From Candidatus Pedobacter colombiensis (GTDB lineage Bacteria > Bacteroidota > Bacteroidia > Sphingobacteriales > Sphingobacteriaceae): 64,000 bases of DNA. A program made the position numbers and the translations under genes. The notes below the pieces were generated by a model that searched no databases, had not been told where the DNA came from, and was given only the letters and a program-made list of their open reading frames with translations. Location of the stretch: contig CP119313.1 of NCBI GenBank assembly GCA_029202485.1, positions 310,001 to 374,000 of the forward strand. The letters are read 5' to 3'. Shown here in pieces: positions 26,177 through 34,796 of this stretch; the first letter of the stretch is position 1; every line of letters begins with the position of its first letter.

Positions 26177-27430
26177 ATGAAAAAGATATTTTACCTTATA
26201 TTGATAGTGACGACTAGTATTGGCTTTTCATCCTGTCTAAAAGAAAATATTAACAACTCTATTGGGACGCCAAATCCAATGGTGTCAATCTATGTAATTC
26301 GTGATGCTTTTAAAGACGCCGACCTAAAATTAGAGCCAAGTATTTTATCAGGAGCTCACGTAACCAGCGGTGTTGTAATCTCCGAAAATGGGGCATTAAA
26401 TCTGCCTGCGGGTAGCATTGTGATACAAAGTACATGGCGTAATTTAACTCGCGGTATTGTTTTGGACGTTGATCCTACTGTGGCTGCTAATTATAAAAGG
26501 GGAGACTCGATCCTTGTTGATTTAAAAAGTGCAGTATTGGGAAGTAACCAGGGAAGTTTACAAATCAAAGGAATTACCGGCGATCAAATTACCAAAGTAT
26601 CAGCAAATAATGCAATTGTTACACGCTCTTTATCAATCAATGATATCGCTACCAAATTTTCACAATACGAAAGTACAATGATTAGTATTACTGGTGATAT
26701 TAATCCATTACCTGTAAGTGGAGAAACATTTGCTGGTAAAAAAGTTATAGGCACCGGAGCAAATACATTGAATCTTTTCACTGAACAAAATGCAGTTTTT
26801 GCCAAAGATAAAATAGCGCCAAGTGCAACTTTTGTCGGGATTCTTTATCAGCAAGGTGAGCCACAACTTAGATTGCAAAAATATGCTGATATGTTGTACC
26901 CTAGTGGACCAATATATCAAGGTTATCCTGAAAGTTTTGAGTCTCCTTTGGCGGATACAAAATCAGGTTATGCTTCTGCGGTAGTACAATGCGGAACTGG
27001 TCCGTGGACATTGAATAATTGTTTGTTAGGTGAAACAAGTGGTCGAGATAGAATTGTGACCGGAAAACAGGCTATAAGATTTCAACAGAATCTTACAACT
27101 TCTGCTTATTTACAGATGAATTATGACCTACCTAATGGAGCATCAAAAGTTACAGTATGGTATGGTTGCTATTATACAGATGCTTCATCAAGCTGGCAGT
27201 TGCAGTACTCCACAAACGGAGGTACAACGTGGACAGCTATTGGAAACGTATATAAAGATGCAGCTCCAACAAACGAAGGTCTAACGCCTAAAATGGCAAC
27301 CATTATGATGGATATTAAAGTTCCGGTTCGTTTTAGGGTAAATAAACTAGGACTTGGAGCAACGAGTATACCAACTGTTTATAATGGAAGGTTAGGGATG
27401 GATGATTTTGCTGTATATAAAAGTTATTAA
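26177..27430 (+). CDS. DUF5689 lipoprotein with C-terminal jelly-roll-like module
   Basis: A 417-residue lipoprotein (lipobox FSSC, Cys ~20). Residues ~35-245 fit DUF5689, a domain found in Bacteroidota lipoproteins encoded next to SusCD pairs (HVTSGVVISENG, GIVLDVDP, QGSLQIKGITGDQI). Residues ~248-417 form a second module with FESPLAD, GKQAIRFQQN, LQYSTNGGTTWTAIG and NGRLGMDDFAVY, resembling choice-of-anchor-J or MAM-like jelly rolls. This second module is repeated as a separate gene at 27529. It is probably surface exposed and ligand binding, working with the SusCD complex. Confidence 0.85.
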   Translation: MKKIFYLILIVTTSIGFSSCLKENINNSIGTPNPMVSIYVIRDAFKDADLKLEPSILSGAHVTSGVVISENGALNLPAGSIVIQSTWRNLTRGIVLDVDPTVAANYKRGDSILVDLKSAVLGSNQGSLQIKGITGDQITKVSANNAIVTRSLSINDIATKFSQYESTMISITGDINPLPVSGETFAGKKVIGTGANTLNLFTEQNAVFAKDKIAPSATFVGILYQQGEPQLRLQKYADMLYPSGPIYQGYPESFESPLADTKSGYASAVVQCGTGPWTLNNCLLGETSGRDRIVTGKQAIRFQQNLTTSAYLQMNYDLPNGASKVTVWYGCYYTDASSSWQLQYSTNGGTTWTAIGNVYKDAAPTNEGLTPKMATIMMDIKVPVRFRVNKLGLGATSIPTVYNGRLGMDDFAVYKSY

Positions 27431-27467
27431 TCTTTTTAAGAGCTAAATCACCCCTTATAATATAAAG

Positions 27468-27504
27468 CCCCTTAAGCATTGCTACAATAACAATGCTTAG
27501 GGGG
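27468..27504. terminator. intergenic hairpin after the susCD-DUF5689 operon
   Basis: CCCCTTAAGCATTG (27468-27481) pairs with CAATGCTTAGGGGG (27491-27504): 14 bp with one G-U pair and a 9-base loop. No T tract follows, so it may be a weak terminator or an mRNA-stabilising end that sets lower expression of the next gene. Confidence 0.6.
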
Positions 27505-27528
27505 TACTTATTGAAAATTTAAACCCAA

Positions 27529-28095
27529 ATGAAAAAGCTATTTTTTTTAATGATCTTATTCGCATCGAACTTCGTATTTGCGCAAAAAGGTAATTTATAC
27601 ACCAATTTCCCCGAAACATTTGAGTCACCAGATACAACTGCTAAATCACACTACAAAAAAGCTGATGTTGATTTAAAAAGTGGGAACTGGATTTTTGACC
27701 AATCACTGCTTGGCGCGATAGGCGACAGAGATAGGGTTAATGGAAAACAATCTGTCAGATTCCAACAAAATAGAGACAAATCTTCTTTCTTAGAGATGAA
27801 TTTTGATTTGCTAAATGGCGCTTCAAAAGTACAAGTAGCTTACGGTAGTTATTACAAAGACCCGTCCTGTAAATGGCGGTTGGAATCTTCAACTGACGGT
27901 GGTAAAACATGGAAGCAAGAAGGAAAAGATATTGAGGATGCAAACAATAAATTACAGGTAGCTATTTTTAACCTTGATCTTAAAGGTAGAGTACGTTTTC
28001 GTATTAATAAATTAGGACTTGGCTCTTCAAAAGATGATCCATCAATTAAGAACGGACGTCTTAACATAGACGATTTTGCCGTTTACCAAAACTAA
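27529..28095 (+). CDS. secreted single-module paralogue of the DUF5689 protein's C-terminal domain
   Basis: A 188-residue exported protein with signal peptide MKKLFFLMILFASNFVFAQ and no lipobox cysteine. After the signal it aligns along its whole length with residues ~248-417 of the preceding protein: NFPETFESPDT, LLGAIGDRDRVNGKQSVRFQQN, SSTDGGKTWKQEG, FRINKLGLGSSK and NGRLNIDDFAVYQN all have direct counterparts. It is therefore a duplicated jelly-roll-like module that has become a soluble periplasmic or secreted protein. No enzymatic motif is visible. A binding or capping role is only a guess. Confidence 0.8.
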   Translation: MKKLFFLMILFASNFVFAQKGNLYTNFPETFESPDTTAKSHYKKADVDLKSGNWIFDQSLLGAIGDRDRVNGKQSVRFQQNRDKSSFLEMNFDLLNGASKVQVAYGSYYKDPSCKWRLESSTDGGKTWKQEGKDIEDANNKLQVAIFNLDLKGRVRFRINKLGLGSSKDDPSIKNGRLNIDDFAVYQN

Positions 28096-28235
28096 ATCAG
28101 AAATCTATTTCAAGATATGAAAATAAACCACCTATAGTCTTTTAAAAAGAAACAGTTAATTTTTTGTCCAAGATCTGCATTAAAATGTTTTGGGTTCTAA
28201 TTATCTTGTTGTACGTTTCATAAATTTAACATCTC

Positions 28236-29288
28236 ATGAGAACAATTTTTGCAATTTGCTCTTTTCTGCTATGCGTGTTTTTCAGTCTATTAACAGCATT
28301 AATGTGCTTTGCACAAAACAATATATCTTATTCCGACAAAATTGCACTCCCTTTTCTGTTAATTACGCCTGATGCCCGTGCAGCTGGGATGGGAGATTTG
28401 GGAGTATCGACTTCTCCAGACATATACTCTATTTATTGGAATGCCGCAAAGTATGCTTTTGCAGATCAAACTTCTGGTATTGGGATCTCCATCACCCCAT
28501 GGCAAAGGCAATTGGCAGAGGATATGAATGTGTTTTATCTTTCGGGTTATCATCAGGTGGATCAGGTACAGACCATAGCTGCTTCTATTAAGTATTTTAT
28601 GCTAGGAAGAAATGTTTTCACAGATAGTCAAGGCAATGAAAGCAGTACGTATAAACCCATGGACTTATCTATAGATTTTGCGTATATCAGAAAGTTGTCT
28701 GAAGTACTCTCTCTTGCAACTACTTTAAAATACATTCGTTCAGATATTGTCGTATTGGATTTTGTACAGGGACAGGGGGTTGTCGGACAAGACTTTGCTG
28801 TAGATGTTGGGGTTTTTTATCAAAAGCCAATATATGTTGGAGGAAAAGATGGTACTCTTGCTTTCGGGGCTAGTATTGCTAACCTTGGACCTAACATCAA
28901 ATATGGATTGGTTGATCTACCAATGCCCATCGTGGCCAAACTGGGGGGGGCATTTATGGGGTCAATGGATAATTATATAAAATATGCATTTAGCTTGGAA
29001 TTGAATAAACTTATCGTTAAAAACACCCCGGGTGCATCGAACATCTCAGCGGGATTGGAAGTTTTGCTTGCTTCGAAGTTTGCGGTAAGAACAGGTTATT
29101 ATCAATCTGAAACTATCCCTGAAAAAGGCAAGTATTTTACAGCTGGATTCGGTTTGGATTATTTAAATTTTAGTCTCAATTTCTCCTACCTTTTTCCAAC
29201 TCAGGAATTCAGCATTATGAATAACACAATAAGATATGCTTTAGGGTATACAATTGGTAAAAAAAATAATCACTTACGACAACGGTGA
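28236..29288 (+). CDS. porV: PorV-family outer-membrane beta-barrel protein (T9SS)
   Basis: A 350-residue FadL-like barrel. PorV (LptO) shuttles type IX secretion cargo from the Sov translocon to the PorU sortase. After the signal peptide (cleavage near CFAQ) comes the family hallmark LPFLLITPDARAAGMGDLGV followed by YSIYWNAAKYAF, then alternating beta strands to the C-terminal LGYTIGKK. PorV is normally encoded beside porU. Here it stands directly before a T9SS-sorted subtilisin, so it may be a dedicated second copy. A run of eight G lies at 28943-28950 inside the frame (AKLGGAF). Confidence 0.85.
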   Translation: MRTIFAICSFLLCVFFSLLTALMCFAQNNISYSDKIALPFLLITPDARAAGMGDLGVSTSPDIYSIYWNAAKYAFADQTSGIGISITPWQRQLAEDMNVFYLSGYHQVDQVQTIAASIKYFMLGRNVFTDSQGNESSTYKPMDLSIDFAYIRKLSEVLSLATTLKYIRSDIVVLDFVQGQGVVGQDFAVDVGVFYQKPIYVGGKDGTLAFGASIANLGPNIKYGLVDLPMPIVAKLGGAFMGSMDNYIKYAFSLELNKLIVKNTPGASNISAGLEVLLASKFAVRTGYYQSETIPEKGKYFTAGFGLDYLNFSLNFSYLFPTQEFSIMNNTIRYALGYTIGKKNNHLRQR

Positions 29289-29409
29289 CATTTATAAGCA
29301 CAAATCGAATTAATTACAAATCATATATGAAAAATGTTCACCTCCAGCTATAGTATTAGCTTATACATATCACAATATTTTGTTAACCAAAGTTTAAAGA
29401 TTAAAGAAA

Positions 29410-31854
29410 ATGAAAAAACTATTATTGATTATTGTTTTCCTTTCATCACTCAACCTATATGCTCAAGAAAAACTTAGCTTTAAGGTTAAGGAAAGCGTCG
29501 TTGAATTTAGCATTTCTCCCAATGAGTATTATGTAGAGTTTTCGGAAGTCAGTAGGGAGAAAGCTTTACAGAAATTATCACTGACAAAGCACATTCCAAT
29601 TGCCAAAAATGCAGAATTAGTAACTTTTAATGACCTGTTGCAAAAGGAATTTTCTAATAGAAGAACGGCTATAGCTGGTAGGTTTAGTGGTTTATTGACC
29701 AGAATAGAGCCAGTTCTGATCTATAGCGATAGCACTAAACAGATTTGTACGGGGGAATTGATTGTGAAAATTGTGGATAATAAACAACAAGTTCAAAGTT
29801 TGTTTAAAGAATACAGTGTTAATGTTACTCCTGATAAGTTTGTAGAAAACCAATATATTATCAAGGTGAATGAGATTACAACATCGCAGTTATTTGTATT
29901 AGCAGAGCGTTTACAGCAAAATGAAAATGTAGAATTTGCCGAACCTAATTTTATGCGACTTTTAAAGCGGCATACTATAGATCCGTATTATAGTTCTCAG
30001 TGGTCAATTAAAAATCAGGGATATTATAGTGGTACACCAGGTGCCGATATGCATGTAGAAGATGCATGGAATTATGCGACTGGACAAAATATAAAAGTAG
30101 CTATTCTTGATGAAGGAGTGGATTTAAATCATCCTGATTTAGCAGCCAATTTATTAACTGGTTTTGATGCTACAGGAAATGGTTCAAATGGAGCGCCTAA
30201 CGCAGGCAGTAATGATGCACACGGAACTGCCTGTGCTGGTATTGTAGCTGCTGTAGCAAATAATAACATTGGTGTTGCGGGCATTGCATACAATGCTAAA
30301 GTGATGCCCGTTCGAATTGCCTACAGTGTAGGAGCTTCTTGGTATTCTACCGATTCCTGGATTGCTGATGGAATTAGGTGGGCAGAGGAAAATGGTGCAG
30401 ATATATTAAGTAATTCATGGGGGGGGGGAAGCCCATCTAATAATATAACCTTGGCTATTAATTACGTTGTAAATAGTGGAAGAAACGGGAAGGGGTGTGT
30501 TGTGTTATTTTCTACTGGAAATAGTAATACATCAATAGGCTATCCGTCAACTCTTAGTAGCGTAATTGCAGTTGGAGCTTCTTCAATGTGCGATGAGCGT
30601 AAGACACCGACTTCATGCGATGGAGAATTTTGGTGGGGAAGTAATTATGGTGTAGGATTGGATGTGACTGCTCCTGGAGTTAAAATTTATACTACGGATA
30701 TTTCAGGACCTTCAGGTTATAATTCTGGAGATTATACATCCGATTTTAATGGTACTTCTTCTGCCTGTCCTAATGCGGCAGGTGTAATGGCACTGATATT
30801 ATCTGTAAATCCCAATTTAACACAACAAGAGGCCAGAGATATCCTAGAAACAACCTGTGATAAGGTTGGTGGTTACACATATTTATCAGGTGTGTCGGGT
30901 CAACCTAATGGTACTTGGAGTAATGATACTGGCTATGGAAGAATAAATGCATGTGCCGCAGTAACCAAGGCATTGGGGAGGATTCTTTCTATCTCTGGTC
31001 CAAGCAATCTGTGCGATGAGGCTATCTATACCATACCTAACTTGCCAGCTGGTGCAACTGTAACATGGAGCATAGATGGCTGGTGTGCTGAGATAAGTTC
31101 ATCTAGTGGTAACCACGCAACCGTTTCTCGGGTTGATTACGGATTTTTTTATGTAAAAGCGACAATAACAACGAGTTGTGGAAGCATAGTGCTACGGACC
31201 GGTTCTATTACATCAGGTATGCCATATAATGTATCAGTTGAGGTTTATTGTGAAGATGGGTGCGGGGGGGATAATTTGCTTTGTACCGGTGGTAACCAGT
31301 ATAGTTATTATAATAACATAATGACTTATCGGCTTAATGCAACACCTGTTTATCCCGTAAAATTGCATTATATCATTATAAATGACACATATCCCAATAT
31401 AATCTATCAGGATAGTGTTACTGTATCAACAAGTAGTAACTATCGCTATTTACCCAAAAACCTTGAACCAGGCTTTTATAATCTTGAGGCATGGGTGACT
31501 GGTGGTCCATGTAATGAATCAAGCGAATGGTACGAGGTTTGGTTTGAAGTTACTAGTTGTGGCTCTTATGGTCCTATTGTGGTTTACCCTAATCCCTCTA
31601 ATACGGAATTAAAAATCAGGTACCAAACCACCGATAAATCTGGAAAAGCTATAATTACAACAACGGAGAAGGATACACAAAACTTTAGTGTAAAACTATT
31701 GAACAAGTTGGGAAAGGTATTAAAAGAAGGGAAAACAACACTGATGAGTAAGGACATTACATTGCAAGTCGCAGATCTTCCGAATGACACCTATTTCCTC
31801 CATATCTATGAGGGAAAAAACATTACCAAAAAGCAAGTGGTAATTTGGCATTGA
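29410..31854 (+). CDS. S8 subtilisin-like serine peptidase with T9SS C-terminal sorting domain
   Basis: An 814-residue exported protease. After the signal peptide (ending LYAQ) comes a propeptide of ~190 residues whose end (LAERLQQNENVEFAEPNF) is typical of subtilisin prodomains. The catalytic domain shows Asp234 (VAILDEGVDLNHPDL), His271 (NDAHGTACAG), the oxyanion Asn335 (LSNSWGGG) and Ser450 (NGTSSACPNAAG). A beta-sandwich region with several cysteines follows. The tail is a type A T9SS sorting domain (IVVYPNPSNTELKI to KQVVIWH), so the protein is probably secreted or surface-anchored through the type IX system. A run of ten G beside Asn335 could make expression phase variable. Confidence 0.93.
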   Translation: MKKLLLIIVFLSSLNLYAQEKLSFKVKESVVEFSISPNEYYVEFSEVSREKALQKLSLTKHIPIAKNAELVTFNDLLQKEFSNRRTAIAGRFSGLLTRIEPVLIYSDSTKQICTGELIVKIVDNKQQVQSLFKEYSVNVTPDKFVENQYIIKVNEITTSQLFVLAERLQQNENVEFAEPNFMRLLKRHTIDPYYSSQWSIKNQGYYSGTPGADMHVEDAWNYATGQNIKVAILDEGVDLNHPDLAANLLTGFDATGNGSNGAPNAGSNDAHGTACAGIVAAVANNNIGVAGIAYNAKVMPVRIAYSVGASWYSTDSWIADGIRWAEENGADILSNSWGGGSPSNNITLAINYVVNSGRNGKGCVVLFSTGNSNTSIGYPSTLSSVIAVGASSMCDERKTPTSCDGEFWWGSNYGVGLDVTAPGVKIYTTDISGPSGYNSGDYTSDFNGTSSACPNAAGVMALILSVNPNLTQQEARDILETTCDKVGGYTYLSGVSGQPNGTWSNDTGYGRINACAAVTKALGRILSISGPSNLCDEAIYTIPNLPAGATVTWSIDGWCAEISSSSGNHATVSRVDYGFFYVKATITTSCGSIVLRTGSITSGMPYNVSVEVYCEDGCGGDNLLCTGGNQYSYYNNIMTYRLNATPVYPVKLHYIIINDTYPNIIYQDSVTVSTSSNYRYLPKNLEPGFYNLEAWVTGGPCNESSEWYEVWFEVTSCGSYGPIVVYPNPSNTELKIRYQTTDKSGKAIITTTEKDTQNFSVKLLNKLGKVLKEGKTTLMSKDITLQVADLPNDTYFLHIYEGKNITKKQVVIWH
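30419..30428 (+). repeat. poly-G tract (G10) in the S8 peptidase gene
   Basis: Ten consecutive G encode Trp-Gly-Gly-Gly right after catalytic-site Asn335. As given, the frame is open. Loss or gain of one or two G would truncate the protein before Ser450. Such a run is rare in DNA this AT-rich. A seven-G run at 31264-31270 and the eight-G run in porV accompany it. Confidence 0.9.
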
Positions 31855-31879
31855 GAAGATGTAGAAGATCGATACAAGT

Positions 31880-31925
31880 AAGGGATTGGAGACAAGCTAC
31901 AACCAATCCCTTATTCAATTTTGGC
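31880..31925 (+). terminator. terminator after the S8 peptidase gene
   Basis: AAGGGATTGG pairs with CCAATCCCTT (10 bp, 13-base loop), followed by TATTCAATTTTGG. The T tract is imperfect, but the position, 26 bases after the stop codon, fits. Confidence 0.7.
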
Positions 31926-32127
31926 TAAACAAAAACAACTTTCGCTAGTTAAACACTGTCATTAAGGCTGTGGTACTCTTCACATATCAATTCTACAGCT
32001 TTTTGCATCAATTCCCAACAACCAAAATGCATTCCAAAAAATATTTACCATCAGATAAACCTTACTGTAAAATAAGATTTACTACAGTGTGCGATTTTCT
32101 CTTCAAAGTGGTAGGGAAAAATAGTAA

Positions 32128-32144
32128 ATGAAATGAAAAGAAAT
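32128..32144 (-). promoter_or_regulatory. candidate DeoR-type operator upstream of the phosphoesterase gene
   Basis: On the minus strand this reads ATTTCTTTTCATTTCAT, which matches the site upstream of susC at 14 of 17 positions. It lies 166 bp before the metallophosphoesterase ATG. Low complexity makes chance similarity possible. Confidence 0.4.
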
Positions 32145-32309
32145 GCGTTTTAATTTTGTATTGTTTCTTTTTTAAATTTTAATGCTTTCTTTTGATTTTT
32201 TATTTTTTTGTTTTAGTTTTAAAAATAAAAATCTAACCGATTAAAATGAATAGGAATTTAGCCCAGTTTTTAGGTTTCAATTCAATTTATTCAAGAACTG
32301 CCCCAACAC

Positions 32310-33722
32310 ATGAACAGAAGATCCTTTATTCAATCTATGGGCCTCATCACAGGTGGGGCATTCATCAGTTTACAAACTAATGCCTTCTCTAAACTCAATA
32401 GAGATAAAATCATCACAGGAACAGTGTCCGACGGTAAAAAAGGTATCGCAAATGTGGTTATTTCCGATGGCTATAGTGTTGTAGTAACAGACGCCAGAGG
32501 AAACTATACCCTTACACCCGATGATAAAGCGAGTACCATCTTTATGAGTACGCCTTCAGGTTATGAGTTTAAAGCCGATTATAATGTAACCAAGCAATAT
32601 GAAACCTTAGGTAGCCGCAATAGCTACAATTTTAAACTTAAGGCACTTAAAAGAGATGATAACAAACATAATTTTATCATCTGGGCTGATCCACAAGTAA
32701 AAACCAAGAAGGATGTAAAGCAAATGATGGATACTTCGGTACCCGATGTACAACAATTGGTCAAGTCGATGGGCCCTGATGCCCTGATTCATGGCATTTG
32801 TGTAGGAGATATCGTATGGGATAACCATGCCCTGTTCCCTGATTACAACCAGGCTGTAGCTGATATGGGGATCCCATTTTTTCAGGCCTTGGGTAATCAC
32901 GATATGGATTATAGACAGGGTGGCGATGAAACATCAGACAAAACCTTTAAAGAAGTATATGGCCCTACCTATTACTCTTTTAATCGGGGAAAAGCACATT
33001 ATGTAGTCATGGATAATGTTCGTTATCTGGGTACCGAAAGGGATTATGATGGATATATCACCGATAACCAATTGGCCTGGTTGGCTAAAGACCTTAAATA
33101 TGTAGCCAAAGATCAGCTGTTGGTCATTAACCTGCATATCCCGGTTCACAATGCCGTTAAAAACAATGCCGAGCTTTATGCCTTGCTGGAAGGTTATAAA
33201 AACGTTCACATTATGTCGGGGCATACCCATTACAACCTGAATAAAATAACCAATGGTATTTACGAACACAATCACGGAACAGTATGTGGTGCATGGTGGA
33301 CGGGTCCGATCTGCGAAGATGGAACACCAAGAGGTTATGGCGTTTATGAGGTAAATGGTACAGATATGAAATGGTACTATAAATCGACCGGATTTGATAA
33401 AACCAAACAGGTGAATGTATATGTAGAAGAATTAACCAATCAGAAAAGAATAATTGCCAACGTTTGGAATTGGGACCCGGAATGGAAGGTTGAATATTTT
33501 TTAGATGATCAACCAATGGGGGTACTTGAGCAGCAAAAGGGGTATGATCCTTTAGCCGTTCAACTATATAAAGGTGATAAATTGCCGGTTACACGATCGT
33601 TTGCCGAACCTAAAAAGATGGATCATTTATTTATCGCCCACTTTAGTCCTTCGGTAAAAAGCATTAAGGTAATTGCTACAGATCGTTTCGGCGAAAAATA
33701 TACAACCACGCTAAACGCATAG
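32310..33722 (+). CDS. calcineurin-like metallophosphoesterase, Tat-exported
   Basis: A 470-residue metallophosphoesterase. The N-terminus MNRRSFIQSMGLITGGAF has the twin-arginine pattern, suggesting export of a folded metal enzyme. Residues ~35-110 form the N-terminal beta-sandwich of this subfamily (ITGTVSDGKKGIANVVISDG). The catalytic domain carries the metal ligands in WADPQ, CVGDIVWD, ALGNHDMDY, LHIPVHN and MSGHTHYN. A C-terminal beta domain follows. With the GDPD and GlpT genes just downstream it probably cleaves phosphodiesters or phosphomonoesters in the periplasm. The precise substrate is not visible. Confidence 0.92.
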   Translation: MNRRSFIQSMGLITGGAFISLQTNAFSKLNRDKIITGTVSDGKKGIANVVISDGYSVVVTDARGNYTLTPDDKASTIFMSTPSGYEFKADYNVTKQYETLGSRNSYNFKLKALKRDDNKHNFIIWADPQVKTKKDVKQMMDTSVPDVQQLVKSMGPDALIHGICVGDIVWDNHALFPDYNQAVADMGIPFFQALGNHDMDYRQGGDETSDKTFKEVYGPTYYSFNRGKAHYVVMDNVRYLGTERDYDGYITDNQLAWLAKDLKYVAKDQLLVINLHIPVHNAVKNNAELYALLEGYKNVHIMSGHTHYNLNKITNGIYEHNHGTVCGAWWTGPICEDGTPRGYGVYEVNGTDMKWYYKSTGFDKTKQVNVYVEELTNQKRIIANVWNWDPEWKVEYFLDDQPMGVLEQQKGYDPLAVQLYKGDKLPVTRSFAEPKKMDHLFIAHFSPSVKSIKVIATDRFGEKYTTTLNA

Positions 33723-33743
33723 GTTGATCAATTAGAATACAAA

Positions 33744-33792
33744 GAAGCGATCAAGAGTTTATAAGCCAGTAAACTCGGATCGCTTCATTTTA
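33744..33792 (+). terminator. long hairpin between the phosphoesterase and GDPD genes
   Basis: GAAGCGATC pairs with GATCGCTTC, and inside it GAGTTTA pairs with TAAACTC, so a long interrupted stem forms, followed by ATTTTAT. It ends 20 bases before the GDPD start. It may terminate or attenuate, so the two genes need not be strictly cotranscribed. Confidence 0.7.
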
Positions 33793-33811
33793 TAAAACTA
33801 AATATAAACTA

Positions 33812-34714
33812 ATGAAGAATGTAATTTGTGTAGCCGCTGCGGCTTTGTTAAGTTTGTCGGCCTGTAAAACCATGCAAAACTCCAATTTACCTGCCAATGC
33901 CGAATTTCCTGCGTTTAGTGCCGAAGGACACAGAGGAGGAAGAGGTTTAATGCCAGAAAACACCATCATCGCCATGCGAAACGCTGTCGATTTAGGTGTT
34001 ACTACCCTTGAAATGGACACACACATTACCAAAGATGGTAAAGTCGTAGTTACCCACGATGATTACCTGAGTCCTGCATTCATGCTAACCCCAGAAGGTA
34101 AAGAAATTCCAAAATCAGATGCTAAAAAATATCCAATATATCAGATGGATTACAGCTTACTGAAACAATTTGATCTTGGCTCAAAACCATATCCACTTTT
34201 TCCTGAGCAGAAAAAGATCAAAACCTATATCCCCTTGCTGGCCGATCTGATTGATGATGTACAACAGTACAGTAAAGGGAAAAAGCAAATGTTCTATAAC
34301 ATAGAAACCAAGAGCAGCGCCAAAGGTGATGGCATTGTAAATCCAGGGCCCGAAGAGTTTGTGAAGCTGTTGATGGATGTGATCATTAAAAAAGGAATTA
34401 CACCTTATGTTGTCATTCAGTCTTTCGATAAAAGAACATTACAAATCATACATAAAAAATACCCTAACGTGCGCACCTCTTATCTGGTGGATAACAAGAA
34501 AACATTAGCTGAAAACCTGGACGATCTGGGCTTTAACCCATTTATTTTAAGTCCGGCTTATAAAATGGTCGATGCTAATCTGGTAAAGCAATGCCATGAT
34601 AAACATATTAAAGTGATACCGTGGACAGTGAATACCAAAGAAGAGATTTCCGGTTTAAAACAGTTAAATGTAGACGGTATCATTTCCGATTATCCAAATC
34701 TATTGGTCAACTAG
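33812..34714 (+). CDS. glycerophosphodiester phosphodiesterase lipoprotein
   Basis: A 300-residue GDPD-family TIM-barrel enzyme that splits glycerophosphodiesters (deacylated phospholipids) into glycerol 3-phosphate and an alcohol. The signal peptide ends in a lipobox (LSLSAC, Cys ~18). Catalytic residues are visible in EGHRGGRGLMPENTI (His and Arg-Gly) and LEMDTHITKDGKVVVTHDDY (Glu, Asp and the second His), with IPWTVNTKEE near the C-terminus. Its product fits the GlpT-type transporter encoded 82 bp downstream and GlpD at 19.7 kb. Confidence 0.94.
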   Translation: MKNVICVAAAALLSLSACKTMQNSNLPANAEFPAFSAEGHRGGRGLMPENTIIAMRNAVDLGVTTLEMDTHITKDGKVVVTHDDYLSPAFMLTPEGKEIPKSDAKKYPIYQMDYSLLKQFDLGSKPYPLFPEQKKIKTYIPLLADLIDDVQQYSKGKKQMFYNIETKSSAKGDGIVNPGPEEFVKLLMDVIIKKGITPYVVIQSFDKRTLQIIHKKYPNVRTSYLVDNKKTLAENLDDLGFNPFILSPAYKMVDANLVKQCHDKHIKVIPWTVNTKEEISGLKQLNVDGIISDYPNLLVN

Positions 34715-34796
34715 CTACAAAACAATAACGCTGCTCAAATCAATATCCACAACTAACCAAAAACAACTAAATAGCAGTATTCGCTAACCAATCTAA

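Larger units (their letters stand above)
31855..32309. other. intergenic region between the S8 peptidase and the metallophosphoesterase
   Basis: A 455-bp gap. It holds a terminator hairpin at 31880-31925 and a TTTCnTTT-type site at 32128-32144, followed by ~100 bp of T-rich DNA likely to contain the next promoter. A 44-codon frame from 32246 overlaps the next gene in another frame and looks like chance. Nothing else is recognised. Confidence 0.6.

Noticed and set aside
32246..32380. 44-codon frame before and overlapping the metallophosphoesterase start
   Set aside because: It overlaps the Tat signal in another frame and has no recognisable features.
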